Origin: Antrodiella citrinella
Lineage: Eukaryota; Basidiomycota; Agaricomycetes; Polyporales; Steccherinaceae
Assembly: GCA_004802725.1 (NCBI GenBank)
Contig: SGPM01000304.1
Coordinates: forward strand, 1-33,267
Direction: 5' to 3'
Length of the DNA stretch: 33,267 nt
Shown here: positions 1 to 16,040 of the stretch, in pieces
Layout: the number at the start of each line of letters is the position of its first letter
How positions within the stretch are numbered: position 1 is the stretch's first letter
Made by a program: the position numbers and the translations under genes
The notes under the pieces: generated by a model
What the model was told of the DNA's origin: nothing
What the model saw: only the letters and a program-made list of their open reading frames with translations
Databases searched by the model: none

Positions 1-100
1 CTTTATTGACAACCTTCACCGTGTGAATTCCTTTCACATCACGCTTCCATCCACGTTTCGGGACTTCCCGTGCTTCCCTGTCGCGGTCCAATGGCGTCAT
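1..100 (-). CDS. Partial N-terminus of a leftward gene cut by the window edge (unrecognised product)
   Basis: An ATG at 100-98 on the minus strand opens a reading frame of 33 full codons that stays open to base 1. The predicted start, MTPLDRDREAREVPK, is very basic and charged. I do not recognise the family. It lies head to head with the PRP16-like gene, 212 bp from that gene's ATG, an arrangement common for fungal bidirectional promoters. A frame of this length could be open by chance, so the call rests on the ATG, the unbroken frame and the promoter-like spacing only. A splice inside it is also possible. Confidence 0.4.
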   Translation of the reverse strand, partial: MTPLDRDREAREVPKRGWKRDVKGIHTVKVVNK

Positions 101-312
101 TTTGTGCGACAGCTGGCTATCCACGGTAGAATCACTCAGTCGCCGGCGTGTGACATCGTTCAGAGCGCGCTGATATTTATTTGAATATCGGTCACGTAAG
201 ACGTATATCGACAGTAAATATAATATTATGTAACAGCCTCTAATGGCGACTGGCGTGGCGTTAGCACTCACATCCTCGCTCTCATCTCCAGACAGACGTC
301 CTCAAATCAAAT
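101..312. promoter_or_regulatory. Short divergent intergenic region, putative bidirectional promoter
   Basis: This stretch separates the leftward partial gene from the PRP16-like gene and must hold the PRP16-like promoter. It has AT-rich runs around 165-230, including several TATT/TAATATTATG-like strings, but no clear TATA box at a fixed distance from either ATG. That is normal for housekeeping genes in fungi. No other gene is visible. Confidence 0.3.
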
Positions 313-5112
<4,800 letters not shown>

Positions 5113-5403
5113 TTCGGTGTTTGCGATGGGCGTTGGTACCATATTGTTGTAATTCTTAAATAAGAGTGTCTCGGTTGTCCTGTCTGCGAGGTTGAAGCTT
5201 GCTCCAAGTTGGATCTATTTCTCGAGGACGATATGCTGGAGTCCATCGTGGACGAATTGGACTCGGATATGCCAATGCCAATCTAACCGAGTAAAATACT
5301 GCAAGCTCCACAGGGCTCCTCGCGTCTGATCTGATTGCTCGAACACAGGTTGTATTCTCATCGAGTCATACGCTTACCATGTATTGCATCGCATCACACC
5401 TAG

Positions 5404-5813
5404 ATGGTGGATTCTCAGTGGTATGCCGTCAAATTTAACGCAAAGCAGCATCTCTTCAGGTAGGGATCCGTACCTGGCCTCTCCTCAAAAGCCTACTCAT
5501 TCACTCCACTCCAGGCAGGCCCGTCGACACGAGGACGTCGCGAGGACGCCGATTCCATTCATGCGCTCGTGGATACCTTCTGCGTGCCCAGTTCTGCTCT
5601 ACTTGCTGGTGAAAGCACTGTTCGGACTGCTCAGCGTGTTGCCGCTGTTGTTCGTATTCATAGTCGTCTGTACATCGTTCGTCGCGCCGCCGCAGCTCAC
5701 GAGTACTGCCATCCAATGGTATGCAACACGATTTTTCTTCGATCTGACGTCAGTTGATGTATTGCAGTTCTGCACGTACCGTAACCGCCGTCGTTCCTGA
5801 GTTTTCGTGCTGA
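5404..5813 (+). CDS. Hypothetical small membrane protein (three-exon model)
   Basis: The ATG at 5404 with exons 5404-5459, 5515-5718 and 5768-5813 gives 101 residues. The two introns are 55 and 49 nt, with GTAGGG/CAG and GTATGC/CAG borders of the size usual in this window. The protein begins MVDSQWYAVKFNAKQH. It then has a basic stretch and one long hydrophobic segment (CPVLLYLLVKALFGLLSVLP and onward), which could form one or two membrane helices. I do not recognise the family. An alternative is a single unspliced 138-codon frame starting upstream, which contains the same hydrophobic core. It lies between PRP16 and the fasciclin gene on the same strand. Confidence 0.42.
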
Positions 5814-5956
5814 GATGATGAAATGGAGTGCTGGAATGTGGTGCAAGCCTCACCTCAGCCTGAGGCCTGAACCTGATAGAAACATCCTGAAGTACCTAGA
5901 TCTCGCGTTCACGGCTGTCATTCTCATTAAACTTCTGTTCCAGGCATCAGTCTGCA

Positions 5957-5963
5957 TATAAAA
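5957..5963 (+). promoter_or_regulatory. TATA box of the fasciclin gene
   Basis: TATAAAA lies 66 bp upstream of the fasciclin ATG at 6029. This spacing leaves room for a TSS about 30 bp downstream and a short CT-rich leader (5998-6028, rich in TCTTCTCC), a common arrangement for highly expressed fungal genes. Confidence 0.6.
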
Positions 5964-6028
5964 TGAACCTCCAGCTGTGAGTAGTCGCCACCACCCCCCA
6001 ACTCTTCTCTCCTCTCTTCTCCTCCTTC

Positions 6029-7476
6029 ATGTTGACCCCAACCCTTTTGTTCGTCGCCGCGGCCATTCCGGCTACGTTGGGGCAGTCTGTCAACATCACG
6101 TTCCTCACCGGTCTCCTTGGAAGTTTAGAAACGGCAGGACTGACGCAGCTAGCAACCTTTGCGCAGAGCATCAATAGTACCAGCGTAGGACAGAGCCTGC
6201 TCGCGAACATCTCCAACGGGAGTCCACACCTGTTGTTCGCGCCCACCGATGCTGCATGTCCGTACCACCACTGCTCTTCCATTCTGGATCCACGCTGACG
6301 TCATCTTCATTTGGCAGTAAGGAGTGCCTCCGCGAACGTCACCAGTGACCCAAATACTCTTGCAGACGTTCTTGCATACCACGTTGTTCCGGGAAACTTC
6401 ACCGACAATGTTCCCACCTACCCAAACGTCACGCTCGGCCGGACGTTGCTCACGGATGGAAACCTTGTTCAGCTTGAGGGAGGCAACAAAGCCCAGGTAC
6501 TTGCGTGGGCCACACGAGCAGACGGACATGTTCATATTCTGAACCAAAGGTACTGACAATTCAGCGCACAACGCATCTTGATACTAACCGTATTGGATTC
6601 GCAGGAACGACTCCGTTGTGGTCAACTCTACCTCATTCGGCAACGTGACGATATGGTCCATCGATCAGGTACTGCAAATCCCACAGAACCTCGCGACCAC
6701 CATTCCTGCGGACAACATCTCCCTCACGGGCGTTGATACCGTGCTCCAGACGGTCCAGACACCGTTTTTCAACAGCACCACAAACTCGACTACGAACACA
6801 ACCTTGTTCAACGCACTCAACGCTGGCTTCCATGGCTTCACGTTCTTCGCTCCCAACACGACCGCCATTCAATCTGCGCAATCCTCCCTACAAGGGCTCA
6901 ATAGCACGCAGCTGCAAAACCTCGTCTACAACCACGTATGTTCTTCTTATCTCTTCGTCATCAGGTTTCGCAGCTGACGCAGTTACCTCTTTCACTAGTT
7001 TCTGAACGGAACAACAGTCTATTCTACGCAATTCTCCAACCTGACTACTGCTGCTGGAGAGAAACTCGGGTTCACGTTTAACAGCACCGGACAGTACGTC
7101 ACCGACAGTGCGACGAACACGACGGCGCGCATCGTGCAGCCGGACGTCCTCCTGCCTAACGGCGTCATCCATGTCATCGACAGGGTGTTCTTGGATACAA
7201 ACGCTGATGCTTCTGCAGCCAGCTCCGCGTAAGTCTTTTCTCGATCCTGTGAATGATGGCGGTCGAGACTGAACAACCCACGTATGATCTAGAATTGCGT
7301 CTGCTACATCTGCTGCAACGGCCTCGCAGTCGAGTCAAACTGCACCTCTCGGGACCAGTACGCCAACTGGGGGAAGCACCGCCGGCGGTTCCGCCGCCTC
7401 CGCGCTTGGTGTGAACTGGGGCATGATGGTCGCTGCTGTGGGTGTTGTTCTGGGTGGAGTGATCGCTGTAGTGTGA
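6029..7476 (+). CDS. Secreted fasciclin (FAS1)-domain protein with GPI-anchor-type C-terminus
   Basis: Exons 6029-6257, 6318-6549, 6605-6935, 6999-7228 and 7293-7476 give 401 residues. The protein starts with a signal peptide (MLTPTLLFVAAAIPATLG). Two FAS1 repeats follow: the first has LLFAPTDAA and LADVLAYHVVPGNF, the second has FTFFAPNTTAI and a C-terminal VIHVIDRVFL. There are many N-x-S/T sequons. After a Ser/Thr/Ala-rich linker the tail ends in a hydrophobic stretch (MMVAAVGVVLGGVIAVV), as expected for a GPI signal. FAS1 proteins act in cell-surface adhesion and wall organisation; the role here is inferred. The donor of intron 1 (GTCCGT) is weak, but splicing there restores the expected APTDAALRSAS continuity. 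A TATA box sits just upstream. Confidence 0.88.
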
Positions 7477-7826
7477 AGCGATGACGATGACGACGAATGG
7501 TGACGATACCCTATGATGATCCTTCTGGACATGTTGACTTTATATCTCTTCCGAATCTCTCTCTCTCTCTGACCTTTCATGACTCGTGTTCACGCAGTAT
7601 TGTACCATTGTGTTCTTGGACGTATAATCTAATCCGGTGCTTGTCATTCTACTTGAGTTCGCTCTGCAGAAAAATCAAAGTCATCCTCGTGAAATTGCCA
7701 GTCCGATGCTCATTTGCAAGCTCAAGTGCCTATGTTTTTGATTCATGAAATTCTAATATCTAGATGACATCCTCCAATGATATGTGGGGTATGAGTTATA
7801 CGCAACATATGCAAGCACGTCACAAA
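7477..7826. other. Convergent 3' intergenic region with a TC microsatellite
   Basis: This is the shared 3' region of the fasciclin gene (+) and the FAD-dependent oxidoreductase gene (-). It contains a 15-nt (TC)n run at 7556-7570 and no credible gene. Short open frames here have no splice support or recognisable content. Confidence 0.6.
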
Positions 7827-9886
7827 TCACCAGCCACTACTCGACGCATCCACGCCTTCAGCTACCCAGATACCCTGCTCGACGACGTTCCTCGCGCTCA
7901 CAACGCATCCTTCCAGCAGCGGGATCCCGCTATGAGCGTAGGACCCACATATCCATATCCCCGGCACCTTGCTCGCGTAAAATCCCTCAGTTCTGAGCGG
8001 GGATATCGTCGGTGGAGAGCAGAGAGCTCCTGCGCCTTGTAACGGACCCAGCACGCCTCGCGCAGTAGCCGAACATCCCCACTTGATCATGAACTGGAAC
8101 GCGCCGTCGCCGTCGCCGTCGAATTTTGCTTCACATTCTTGCCCTGCGTCCACCGAGCTTCTCCAGAAATCGCGTACTGCACGCTTGCCGGACAGCGTCG
8201 CTACCGCTCTCTCCAGCCTCGCAACGCTCAATACGCTGTCTTCCCTCGGCGCGACGATCGGGTTCGTCGTTTGGTATATAGGTATCGGGGTATGGGTATG
8301 ATGCTGAGATGTGAGAGGCGGCGGTGGAAGGACGTGTGTGGCCATGGTATATGTCGAGGGAACACACAGTCCGTCGCTCTCCTCCTCTCCGTCTACGGAC
8401 CGCGAATGAAGTGGAGATGGCCGGGTGGACGTGACGAGGTTCAAGTCACGTCTATCCCGCACGTCAGGCGGCACGAGCGACGCGTCCGTGTGGTTCACGA
8501 CCACGGTCTTGCAGTACTTGATCGCAGAAAGCGACGCGACCATTCGAGACACCGCCGTCTTGTGTCTCTCCATCTTCTGCGGCACCGTGTCGAGGTAGCT
8601 CTGCAGGAGTCGGGAGGCGTGGTTCGCTTGGGTGGCCATGATCACGTGTGAGAACCCTTCGTAGACTTTCCCGCCAAGACAGTGGATGTCCACTGCCGGA
8701 GGTGAGTCTCCGGTGATGTAAGAGTATACCAGAGACACGATGGGTGTCCCGAGGTGAATTCGGCTTGGGTGTATATGAGAAGACATGCGTTGGGCAACGT
8801 CTCGGACTCCGTTGGAGACGACGTAGTGATGTGTGCCGAACGTGAGGTATATGTAATCTGCAGAGTGGATTCATGAATTGGCGGAGAATAGAAGGGGGCT
8901 GAGGAAGACGTACCAAGAACTTCCTCCATGGGCAGCTCCCAAACGAAATCTTCTCCACATGTACACACAGCAGAAAAAAGTGGGACGACAACATCTTGTA
9001 CAAAGTCGTGCCATCTGGTGTCCAGAGAGAGAAAACGAGCCAGAGGAGAATTAGGTGTGGTCAGGATCGTCCATGCCCGAAGCGTAGTGTCGACCATTGG
9101 GCGAGAAGGTATGAATGGCGTGATGAGTTCCAACAGAAAACTGAATCTGCGGCCTCGTGATGATGTGGATGTCGTGCGCTGCGCAGTGACTCGCAATGGC
9201 AGTGAGAACATGACAAGTCGTAAGTAGAACATGAGCACGAAGAACGTCGAGATGTAAAATCCAGCGTATGCCCACGCCCACGCTGCCACGGAATATGGGA
9301 AGTAACCGGGCGCAGTAAGTGGGTGCAGCGAAGTAGGCATACCAACGCCTTTCGTGCCAGATTGGCCATTGTATGTCATGGTCGTCCTTATGGATTGTTT
9401 GTAAGTATTGCGTCCGGCGGCGGCGTCAGGAGAAAGGCTGGAGAAGGAGTATGTGAAGTCGGCCTGGCGGAAACGGACTCCGAGGTGTGTGTAAAGTGCA
9501 ATCAACTGGGGATAATAACCTGCATGTGGGGCCATGGTCGAAGAGACATGCCGAGGATGAGCGACCCAGACCCTAAGTATTGAAAACTCGGATTTTGAAC
9601 GCACCTCCTTGAAATGAGCGCATGGGCACATCCACTCTGTACCCTTCCCCATATCCCGGAATTTCTACCGACACTGAATGCGAATCCATGCCTATGGAGG
9701 AAGTCTGGTGTCACAGAGCTGTTCAACTTCAACGTGAGCGAGAAGGATAATTAGGAGACGCACCTTCTCAAACAGATGCACCTCAAACTGCACATCACCC
9801 AATTGCTCTGCACTAGCAATCCGGTATGCTGCTGTGAGTCCTGCCAATCCGCTGCCTACAACGGCGATCTTGACGGTGCGTTTCAT
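7827..9886 (-). CDS. FAD/NAD(P)-binding amine-oxidase-like oxidoreductase
   Basis: Exons on the minus strand, 9886-9764, 9704-9605, 9519-8914 and 8857-7827, give 619 residues. The N-terminus is a dinucleotide-binding fold: KIAVVGSGLAGLTAAYRIAS has the GxGxxG motif, followed by an acidic strand end (FEVHLFEK). Further on are RVDVPMRSF, GYYPQLIALYTHLGV, a hydrophobic stretch (YFPYSVAAWAWAYAGFYIST) that may be a membrane helix, VIMATQANHA, and a C-terminal flavin-binding signature GIWICGSYAHSGIPLLEGCV. This layout matches the predicted NAD/FAD-binding proteins widespread in basidiomycetes (COG2907-like, flavin amine-oxidase fold). The substrate is unknown. A low-complexity insert rich in Pro, His and Thr sits before the last motif. 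Confidence 0.85.
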
Positions 9887-9958
9887 GCTCCGCAGTAGTG
9901 AGGGGTAGAGCTAGGTCTCTTCTTGTTGGAGTTTTTTTTGGCCTGGTCAGGGAGGGTG

Positions 9959-9966
9959 TTATATAG
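9959..9966 (-). promoter_or_regulatory. TATA box of the FAD oxidoreductase gene
   Basis: CTATATAA on the minus strand lies about 73 bp upstream of the ATG at 9886, at a spacing similar to the TATA elements of the fasciclin and FunK1 genes in this window. Confidence 0.5.
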
Positions 9967-11188
9967 CCTAGGAGACGGTCACTGACGGGGAACCCGCGAT
10001 CAAAAGAGGCTTCTGCCAAGCGTACAGATGGTCGTGCACGACGTCGCCTGTATGACGGGAATGTTGAAAACCAAGGGGGATATGTGATTGCAATAAACAT
10101 AATGTGGGCCCATCCAGCGTGAGAGTGCCGGGATAGCCGGGTGCGATCAGTCAGTGAGTCAAATGGCAGATGATCATGGTTTGTATGTGGCGACGGAGAA
10201 AGCATTTTGAGACTTCTGGGAGAACTGGCGAGGGGTAAGGAAGAGAGCTGCGAACGACGACGATGAACGCAGATACGTCGGCTCGGCTATAATGCAAACC
10301 TCGCAGTAACGCCCAGTGATCATTTGGGCCCTGCAGGATACAGCCTTCTGAGGATATTGCGCATTTACACCTCGACTAAAGCTCAGTACTCAACGCTGAG
10401 CAGATTCCAATTCATATACGTCGGCTATTGCTCGAACTTGCTCGACATTCTCATGATCATCGTGGGACCTGGCCCGGAATTTACACACACATACAAGCTC
10501 TCTCAAGTCCAAGGGACACCTGCCCGATGCTGGCTCAAAGTGGTGAGCATGTCTCGTCCAGCCCCTACGTCTGTCCATATCGACCGAGCCCAACTTCAAC
10601 TTTTTGCCTTTTGACCGAAGAGCCAGGGCCGAGTCATCGGGGAACCTTATCGTCCGTTTATGGAAGATGGTTTCCACATTCGGTAGTCATCACACCATAT
10701 GCAGAAGCTTCCGTACATTTGTGATCGGTGGACCGTCGCCGGTCTCCCGTACGCCCACTCGGGAGACGCTCGTTTGTTTCAGACTCCGACTCACTCAACA
10801 CTCATCGCACTCACTGGGTCCAGACTCCAGTGGCAGCGACTCAGGGCCTCTGAAAGCTGGATCCGTGGAGTTACGTAGCATGCACTGCGCCAGCCGGTTG
10901 GTAAGCGCGGTAAGTGCTGATCTTGAAAGTCCGACACTGACTGAACAAAAACAACGATTTGGGGCAACGAGGTAAAGACGAGACGAACAACAATCTAACG
11001 ATTCCTCCGTCCTGATTCCACCCTAGCACACTGCGGGTCTTGCGTGACCGGGTCCGATATTCTGAACTTGAACCCGTCCCAATGTTCAAGTTCAAGTTGT
11101 CCCCCTCCCCTGCCGCATCATCGCATTCATAGACCTCGCACGCCGTGTATGTCTCTTATCTGTTTCGGTCGCATCGCTCGAGGCTGCG
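9967..11188. other. Gene-poor intergenic stretch
   Basis: About 1.2 kb between the FAD oxidoreductase promoter and a tentative orphan gene. Short open frames exist on both strands, for example 10604-10975 (+) and 10390-10677 (-). None has a recognisable domain or convincing splice partners, and several lack an ATG. CT-rich sequence just before 11189 resembles a fungal 5' leader. A short inverted repeat is listed separately. Confidence 0.5.
11063..11094. repeat. 11-bp perfect inverted repeat with 10-bp spacer
   Basis: TGAACTTGAAC at 11063-11073 and its exact complement GTTCAAGTTCA at 11084-11094 are separated by CCGTCCCAAT. The arms are built from GTTCAA/TTGAAC half-units. It sits 95 bp upstream of the tentative gene at 11189 and could be an operator-like binding site or a small cruciform. 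A partial copy (ATTCAAGTTCAA) occurs near 12928. Confidence 0.6.
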
Positions 11189-11864
11189 ATGCCTTCTTTC
11201 GTGGAAAACAATTCGGATTCTGACTGGCACTCCGAAGGTATGATGCTATTCAGTCGCTACAACGTTCAGCTCGTTTCCCGCATTTGGTACGTCTACTGTT
11301 GATCAGGAATCTAATTTAGACTTCATGACATATTTCTCGGTTAGTGTTGCAAGGTGTCGTACCGCTACAGGCTACGTGTCGTTGGCGTCTTCAACTGCCA
11401 GACCCGGGCATGACTGACGCAATACCACCAATCAGCATAACTCCATCTGTGGTAGATGATCACTTCCATAGTTACTCTACCACCGCTCAAGAACAATATT
11501 CCGTCGTTTCGCATGCGGAATATCGCGTTGGGGAGTGCAGAAGAATATCCACGCCTACGGATCCAGGGATCAAGCCGTCCCCGTTTTGGCTCCCTTTGAA
11601 TGTGTCCACGAAGGTGCGTTCTCAATAATTCTGAAGGGTTTGGATGGTTATGAGATCCTGTCTCGATAACAGACGGTCCGCAGTCCGTCCACTCAGGCTT
11701 TCATGAAGTGGGCGCGTTTTTTTGATCCCCACACCAAATCCTTCTTCTTCCCGCAACGACCCGCAACGACCCCTTTTCCCAGGTCACATAACCTCACTGG
11801 ACCCCAGGCAGAGATTTTGGATTATCAAAATGCTTGCCTCACCATTTTGGACACCATACAATAG
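11189..11864 (+). CDS. Tentative orphan gene, three exons, unknown function
   Basis: The model joins 11189-11237, 11345-11613 and 11673-11864 and gives 169 residues. Introns are 107 and 59 nt with GTATGA/TTAG and GTGCGT/CAG borders. The start is MPSFVENNSDSDWHSE, preceded by a CT-rich leader. The middle is rich in Ser, Thr and Pro, and the end has GPQAEILDYQNACLTILD. No known domain is visible and there is no signal peptide. The reading frame resumes after the TAG for another 100 codons, so the true 3' end may differ. It could be a lineage-specific gene or chance open sequence. Confidence 0.3.
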
Positions 11865-13247
11865 CCCTTCGGACCCCGGTATCCTCGCGGGCCCTCAAAC
11901 ACGGCATTCTTGCTTAACTGTGGCGACAGCTCCGTTTCAGCGTATTCCTCCCAACGGACGACACAAACAGACCTTAAGGATCTAAGTTTTCGCATGTTCT
12001 CGACATCTCGTTGCGTGAATCGGTCGAAATCGACTGTGGCGCGACGCTGCATACGCCTCGACGACACCATTATCCGTCTAGCTGCTATTGTTTCAACGAT
12101 CATCACACCACTTCCATCTCTGGTACACACAACGGCAACGTCTCAACGTTTATCTGAACATTAGTGATCGTATTAGGGGTGGTTCCGTTATTGTTGGTGC
12201 GTCTGTCTCTACTCTCCATTCCAAAGCCCCCGCTGACGAGAACGCGACAGCAGATTTCCGAGACCTGCAAGCGACGAAGCTGACTCTTCCGTCTCGACGC
12301 GAAATAGTATTGACCTCCGTGTATCTGTACTGTGGTTTAAATACAATCATTGGTCTGTCTGTTTTCTATTCATCCAGTCGTCGTTCTCCTCGTCGACCAT
12401 TCAAGAAACATCTACTCACTACCGCATATAATGTGTCATACAACGGACCCCTCTACGTCGCGGCTCTCGGAGACTTCCGACACACAACTTCCTCTCTCGT
12501 GAGTATAACGTCGACACTGTCTCTCACTATCTATTGCTTACATTGTGGCGTACAGTTTGTCGTCTGAGAGAACATCGACGAAAGCGCCCAGAAGCGCCCT
12601 CAGTGACCCCGACGCATCGTCGTCAGCTTCAGTTGATTCATGTCGTCTACAGAAATCAAGGCGAAGCAGGTTGGTGTGTTCGGCGAGCGGTACTCTGCGC
12701 CGCCGGTTAAAGGCATAAATGTAGAACGTATAGAGAGAACATGCCACTTGAAATGATAGGACGAAAGAAAAGGATGTAATTGCTTAATGTATGAATATGT
12801 AGAGGTCAATGGTCATCATATCGGGGTCTCTTTGCACCGTGTCAATCTACTATGTGTTTCTTGTGGGCCCGGAGTACGATAATGACAGCACTCAAGTTGG
12901 AGCGCACGATGACACCAGTACGCACACATTCAAGTTCAAAACACTTACTGAATTCCTGTCGCCGGAATCCGATCCCGGAATATGCATATGGAAGGTATTG
13001 TATTGCATAAAACATAGGTATACATATAACATGATATAGATAAGCACAGGTGAGCAGACTACGAATGCACGTGGAGGATTCGAGTCGTCATGATATCAGA
13101 CCCTGAAGAGGTCCAGGGTATAGCTGACGAATAGTCCATTGGGTCCCGCCCATTGATATGATGTGTGGTCGTAGGAGGATGTTTGAAGGAACATCAAGGT
13201 ATGCTGCAAGATGGAAGCCAGCCGCCCGTCAAGTCACGAAGACGACG
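11865..13247. other. Gene-poor intergenic stretch
   Basis: About 1.4 kb between the tentative orphan gene and the 3' end of the FunK1 gene. The longest open frame, 12088-12567 (+), begins at a non-ATG codon and has no recognisable domain. I see no RNA gene, transposase or terminal repeat here. It may be decayed sequence. Confidence 0.45.
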
Positions 13248-15988
13248 TCAACGTTGTTTTCGGCGACTAGCGTTGCCAGAGGAACCGGTACGTTTGGGGC
13301 GACGGGGTGGGGAGGAGGTTCTTTTGCTCTTCTTCCTCGAAGTGGGCACATAGTCGTCGTCGTCGTCATTGGAGGATGGTCGCTTCGAAGACGATCGCGA
13401 TGAGCTCGGCCTCGGCTTCGAAGGACCGGCCTGTGTAGTGCGCGCTTTCGGTGCGTCCGGGTTACTAGCAGAGCAGGTGCTCGATTCCGTAGTTTTTCGA
13501 ACCTTGGTTTCCTCCTTGGTTATCGATGTAGGAGGAAATCTATCCTTCGGCAACCTGTCGGATTCGGGCCATTTCTTGGAAGAGAGGGCGGTGTCGAAGA
13601 ATGCAAGGATCTCAGAAGGATCATCAATGAGACGATTATGAAGGTATAACCACTCCGCATCTTCGGCGTCCTCTTCATCATCGACTATTTCGTCTTCATC
13701 GTCTTCCCCTACCGAGTCCCCACCCTCGCTGCCCACCACATCTTCTACGTCATCTTCTTCCCTAACACTTTCATGGGAGAGCGGCGCGCCGTCGTGATAG
13801 GTCCTGAAGAATTTTTGGAGACTGGTGATCAACGCCTGCAGGGGCAAGCAGCGGAACTTGCCAGCATAGAGGCTCTTCTTGCCGGTGATGACAAAGAGCC
13901 GCTTGTACTTTCCTCCGCGCGCCCCCAAGGTGCTGAGACTCCGCTCGTCGAACATGGCAACCACGTCAGCCCCGTAAGTGTTGGGAAGATAGTGCAGAGC
14001 CATGTAGACCAGGACCCAAAAGAACGACTCCATATCATCAACGATTGTGTGGGGTTTTTTGGGATCCTGTAATAGGCCTACAGAAAGAAATTGCCATGTC
14101 CCCTACAGCGCACGTCAGAAATGAAGGATGTTATTATGAAGATCACACTCACTGTGCGAAACGATTGCAGTATCTTCTTCAACTCTTCCAAAAGAGAGCG
14201 ACTGTGGTCCCAGTCATTCATCAACCCACGCCCATTCTCCCCCAGCATGACGTTGCCTGCACTCACGTCCCGGTGCAGACGGTTGAACTTCTTGTATACA
14301 CCAATGACAGCTGCAACTTGTTCGTCAATAAAAGCAATTATACATCACTGGGCTCATCGCTTACCGAACATCGCGTCACGAATAGCTTGAACCAGTTCGC
14401 GTGAAGACGTGAAAGTATTGAGTGGAAATGCAAGTGCTTGAACGACGCGGTGGTGGACATGGGCGCGTAGAAGTCCAATGTTGTGTGTCTCCCGAGCCTT
14501 CTCCTCAAAAGTCTGCGTCAACGTCTTCTGCTTTGCCTCTGGCGAATGACGGTCGTCCGGAACGTCACCGGCGCCGAGAACAGTAGGCAGAAACTGCTTC
14601 CACTCTTCGTCCGCAGTGTCGAATTCATCGTAGATGACGCCCTCTGGGTCAGACGAGCCAAACTCGACGCGCCATGAGTCCTTGATGCTGACCAGCTTCT
14701 TGTCCTCAATGTCCAAGGCGACGTACACGCGAGTGGCGCGCCCAAAAGGGATGGATGTATGCCAGAACGGCTTCCGGACGAGGAATATCTTGGTACGCAT
14801 GGCGGGTCCTGTGATCTTCCTGCGGCCCTCCAAGTTCATGTCATCCTCCGAGTCCTCTCTGCTATCCTCTCTGCCGTCCTCCCCATCCTCCTCCCCATTC
14901 GCCCCATCTCTGACACCACCAGGATGTCCCCCACCTCCCGCCTCTGTAGGAACCTTAACGTCCACCTTCATTCTGTACACCGGGTAGCAGTCCTTCAGCG
15001 TCACCTCCATCCTGGGAAGCTGGCGAAGTGATTTGTCGGACTGGTATGCCTCGATGGCCGCAGTCAGCATCTTCGCGTCTTCCGGTGTAGCCCTCTCGAC
15101 GGTAGTGTCCCATCCCCGCTGCGCACGAGTCATGTGGCTATAGCGATAGAGGAACTCGGCAAGCACACGAGGGTGGCGGCGATAGTCGATAGCGTCTGTG
15201 ATCAAGGCACCTGAGCGGTCCCAGCGAATGATGCGCATGAAGTCGCCGTAGACGAAGAGGGAGAAGAGAAATACGCGATGCTGGCGCGACATCTGGGCTG
15301 CGGCGTAGGTGCCGATCTGCCCGACCTTTTCGACGTTGGCAGTGCTGGCGATGTTGGCGACGTAGCGCGTCGGACTGAGGCCGTGAAAGAAGATGTCGGA
15401 CTCTGTCTTGACCTCGATGTGTACTTCTGAGTTCTCCCAATCCCACGTCTCTCGACTCATCCGACTAGCATCAGTCCCGGGCGTGTTTAAAGCTGCGTAA
15501 TTCGTGTTCGCAACCAGCATAAGGTCAGGCTGGAGCTTTGTTTCGCCGTCCCGAGAAGGGGATGTGTCGATAATAGTGAAGCCAGGAAACACGCCCTGCA
15601 CATTCCACCCATTCACAGCGTTGGCCTAAGACGCGACGTTTTCGTAAGTGAGACATTCGCCGCAAGACGCCATAAGATATTGACTCACGAATGGTTTATA
15701 AAGCGCGTTCTCCTTGGCATTTCTGGGAAGTCCAGGGAACTTCAAGCAGTTGAACTTGGGCATAGAATGATTGGTATCGAGAGGCATGAATGTCTTGAAG
15801 AACGTGGCGACACTCTTGCCGTAGGGATTGACGAAGGAGCCGCCAATGTCCGCGCCGATGTCCCGGCGGTGATCGTTGTTGACCATAGTGGTTTGAGCAA
15901 ATTGGTTGTAGACTGGGTTCGCAGATTTCAGAGGCCATGTTGGGTATATGCCCTGCACAACGGCCACGCCATGATCAGCTGTGGCCAT
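13248..15988 (-). CDS. FunK1-type fungal protein kinase
   Basis: Exons on the minus strand, 15988-15689, 15625-14365, 14310-14153 and 14102-13248, give 857 residues. Conserved FunK1 (fungal-type protein kinase) features appear in order: KLQPDLMLV; an EVHIEVKTESD block; QIGTYAAAQMSRQHRVFLFS with RIIRWDRSGA; the catalytic loop HRDVSAGNVM (HRD at 14267-14275); MNDWDHS in the place of DFG; GTWQFLS; and HTIVDDMESFFWVLVYMAL. An acidic, Gly-rich insert lies before the C-lobe. The tail is about 130 residues of acidic then Ser/Pro/Lys-rich sequence, ending in basic clusters (RKKSKRTSSPPRRPKR) that look like a nuclear localisation signal. FunK1 kinases are expanded in mushroom-forming fungi and have been linked to multicellular development; targets are unknown. 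All kinase motifs are present. Confidence 0.92.
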
Positions 15989-16040
15989 GGTGAGGGCGGG
16001 AGAAAGAGACGAAAGACTTACCTCGTGGAATGCGACTGTA

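Noticed and set aside
5963..5980. Five-codon upstream ORF (MNLQL) before the fasciclin gene
   Set aside because: Its ATG overlaps the TATA box and should lie upstream of the transcription start, so it is probably not in the mRNA.
8139..8651. 170-codon plus-strand frame over the FAD oxidoreductase
   Set aside because: It is antisense to the conserved last exon and has a low-complexity basic composition without any motif.
12088..12567. 159-codon open frame in the gene-poor gap
   Set aside because: It begins at a TTG codon rather than an ATG, has no domain and lacks convincing splice partners.
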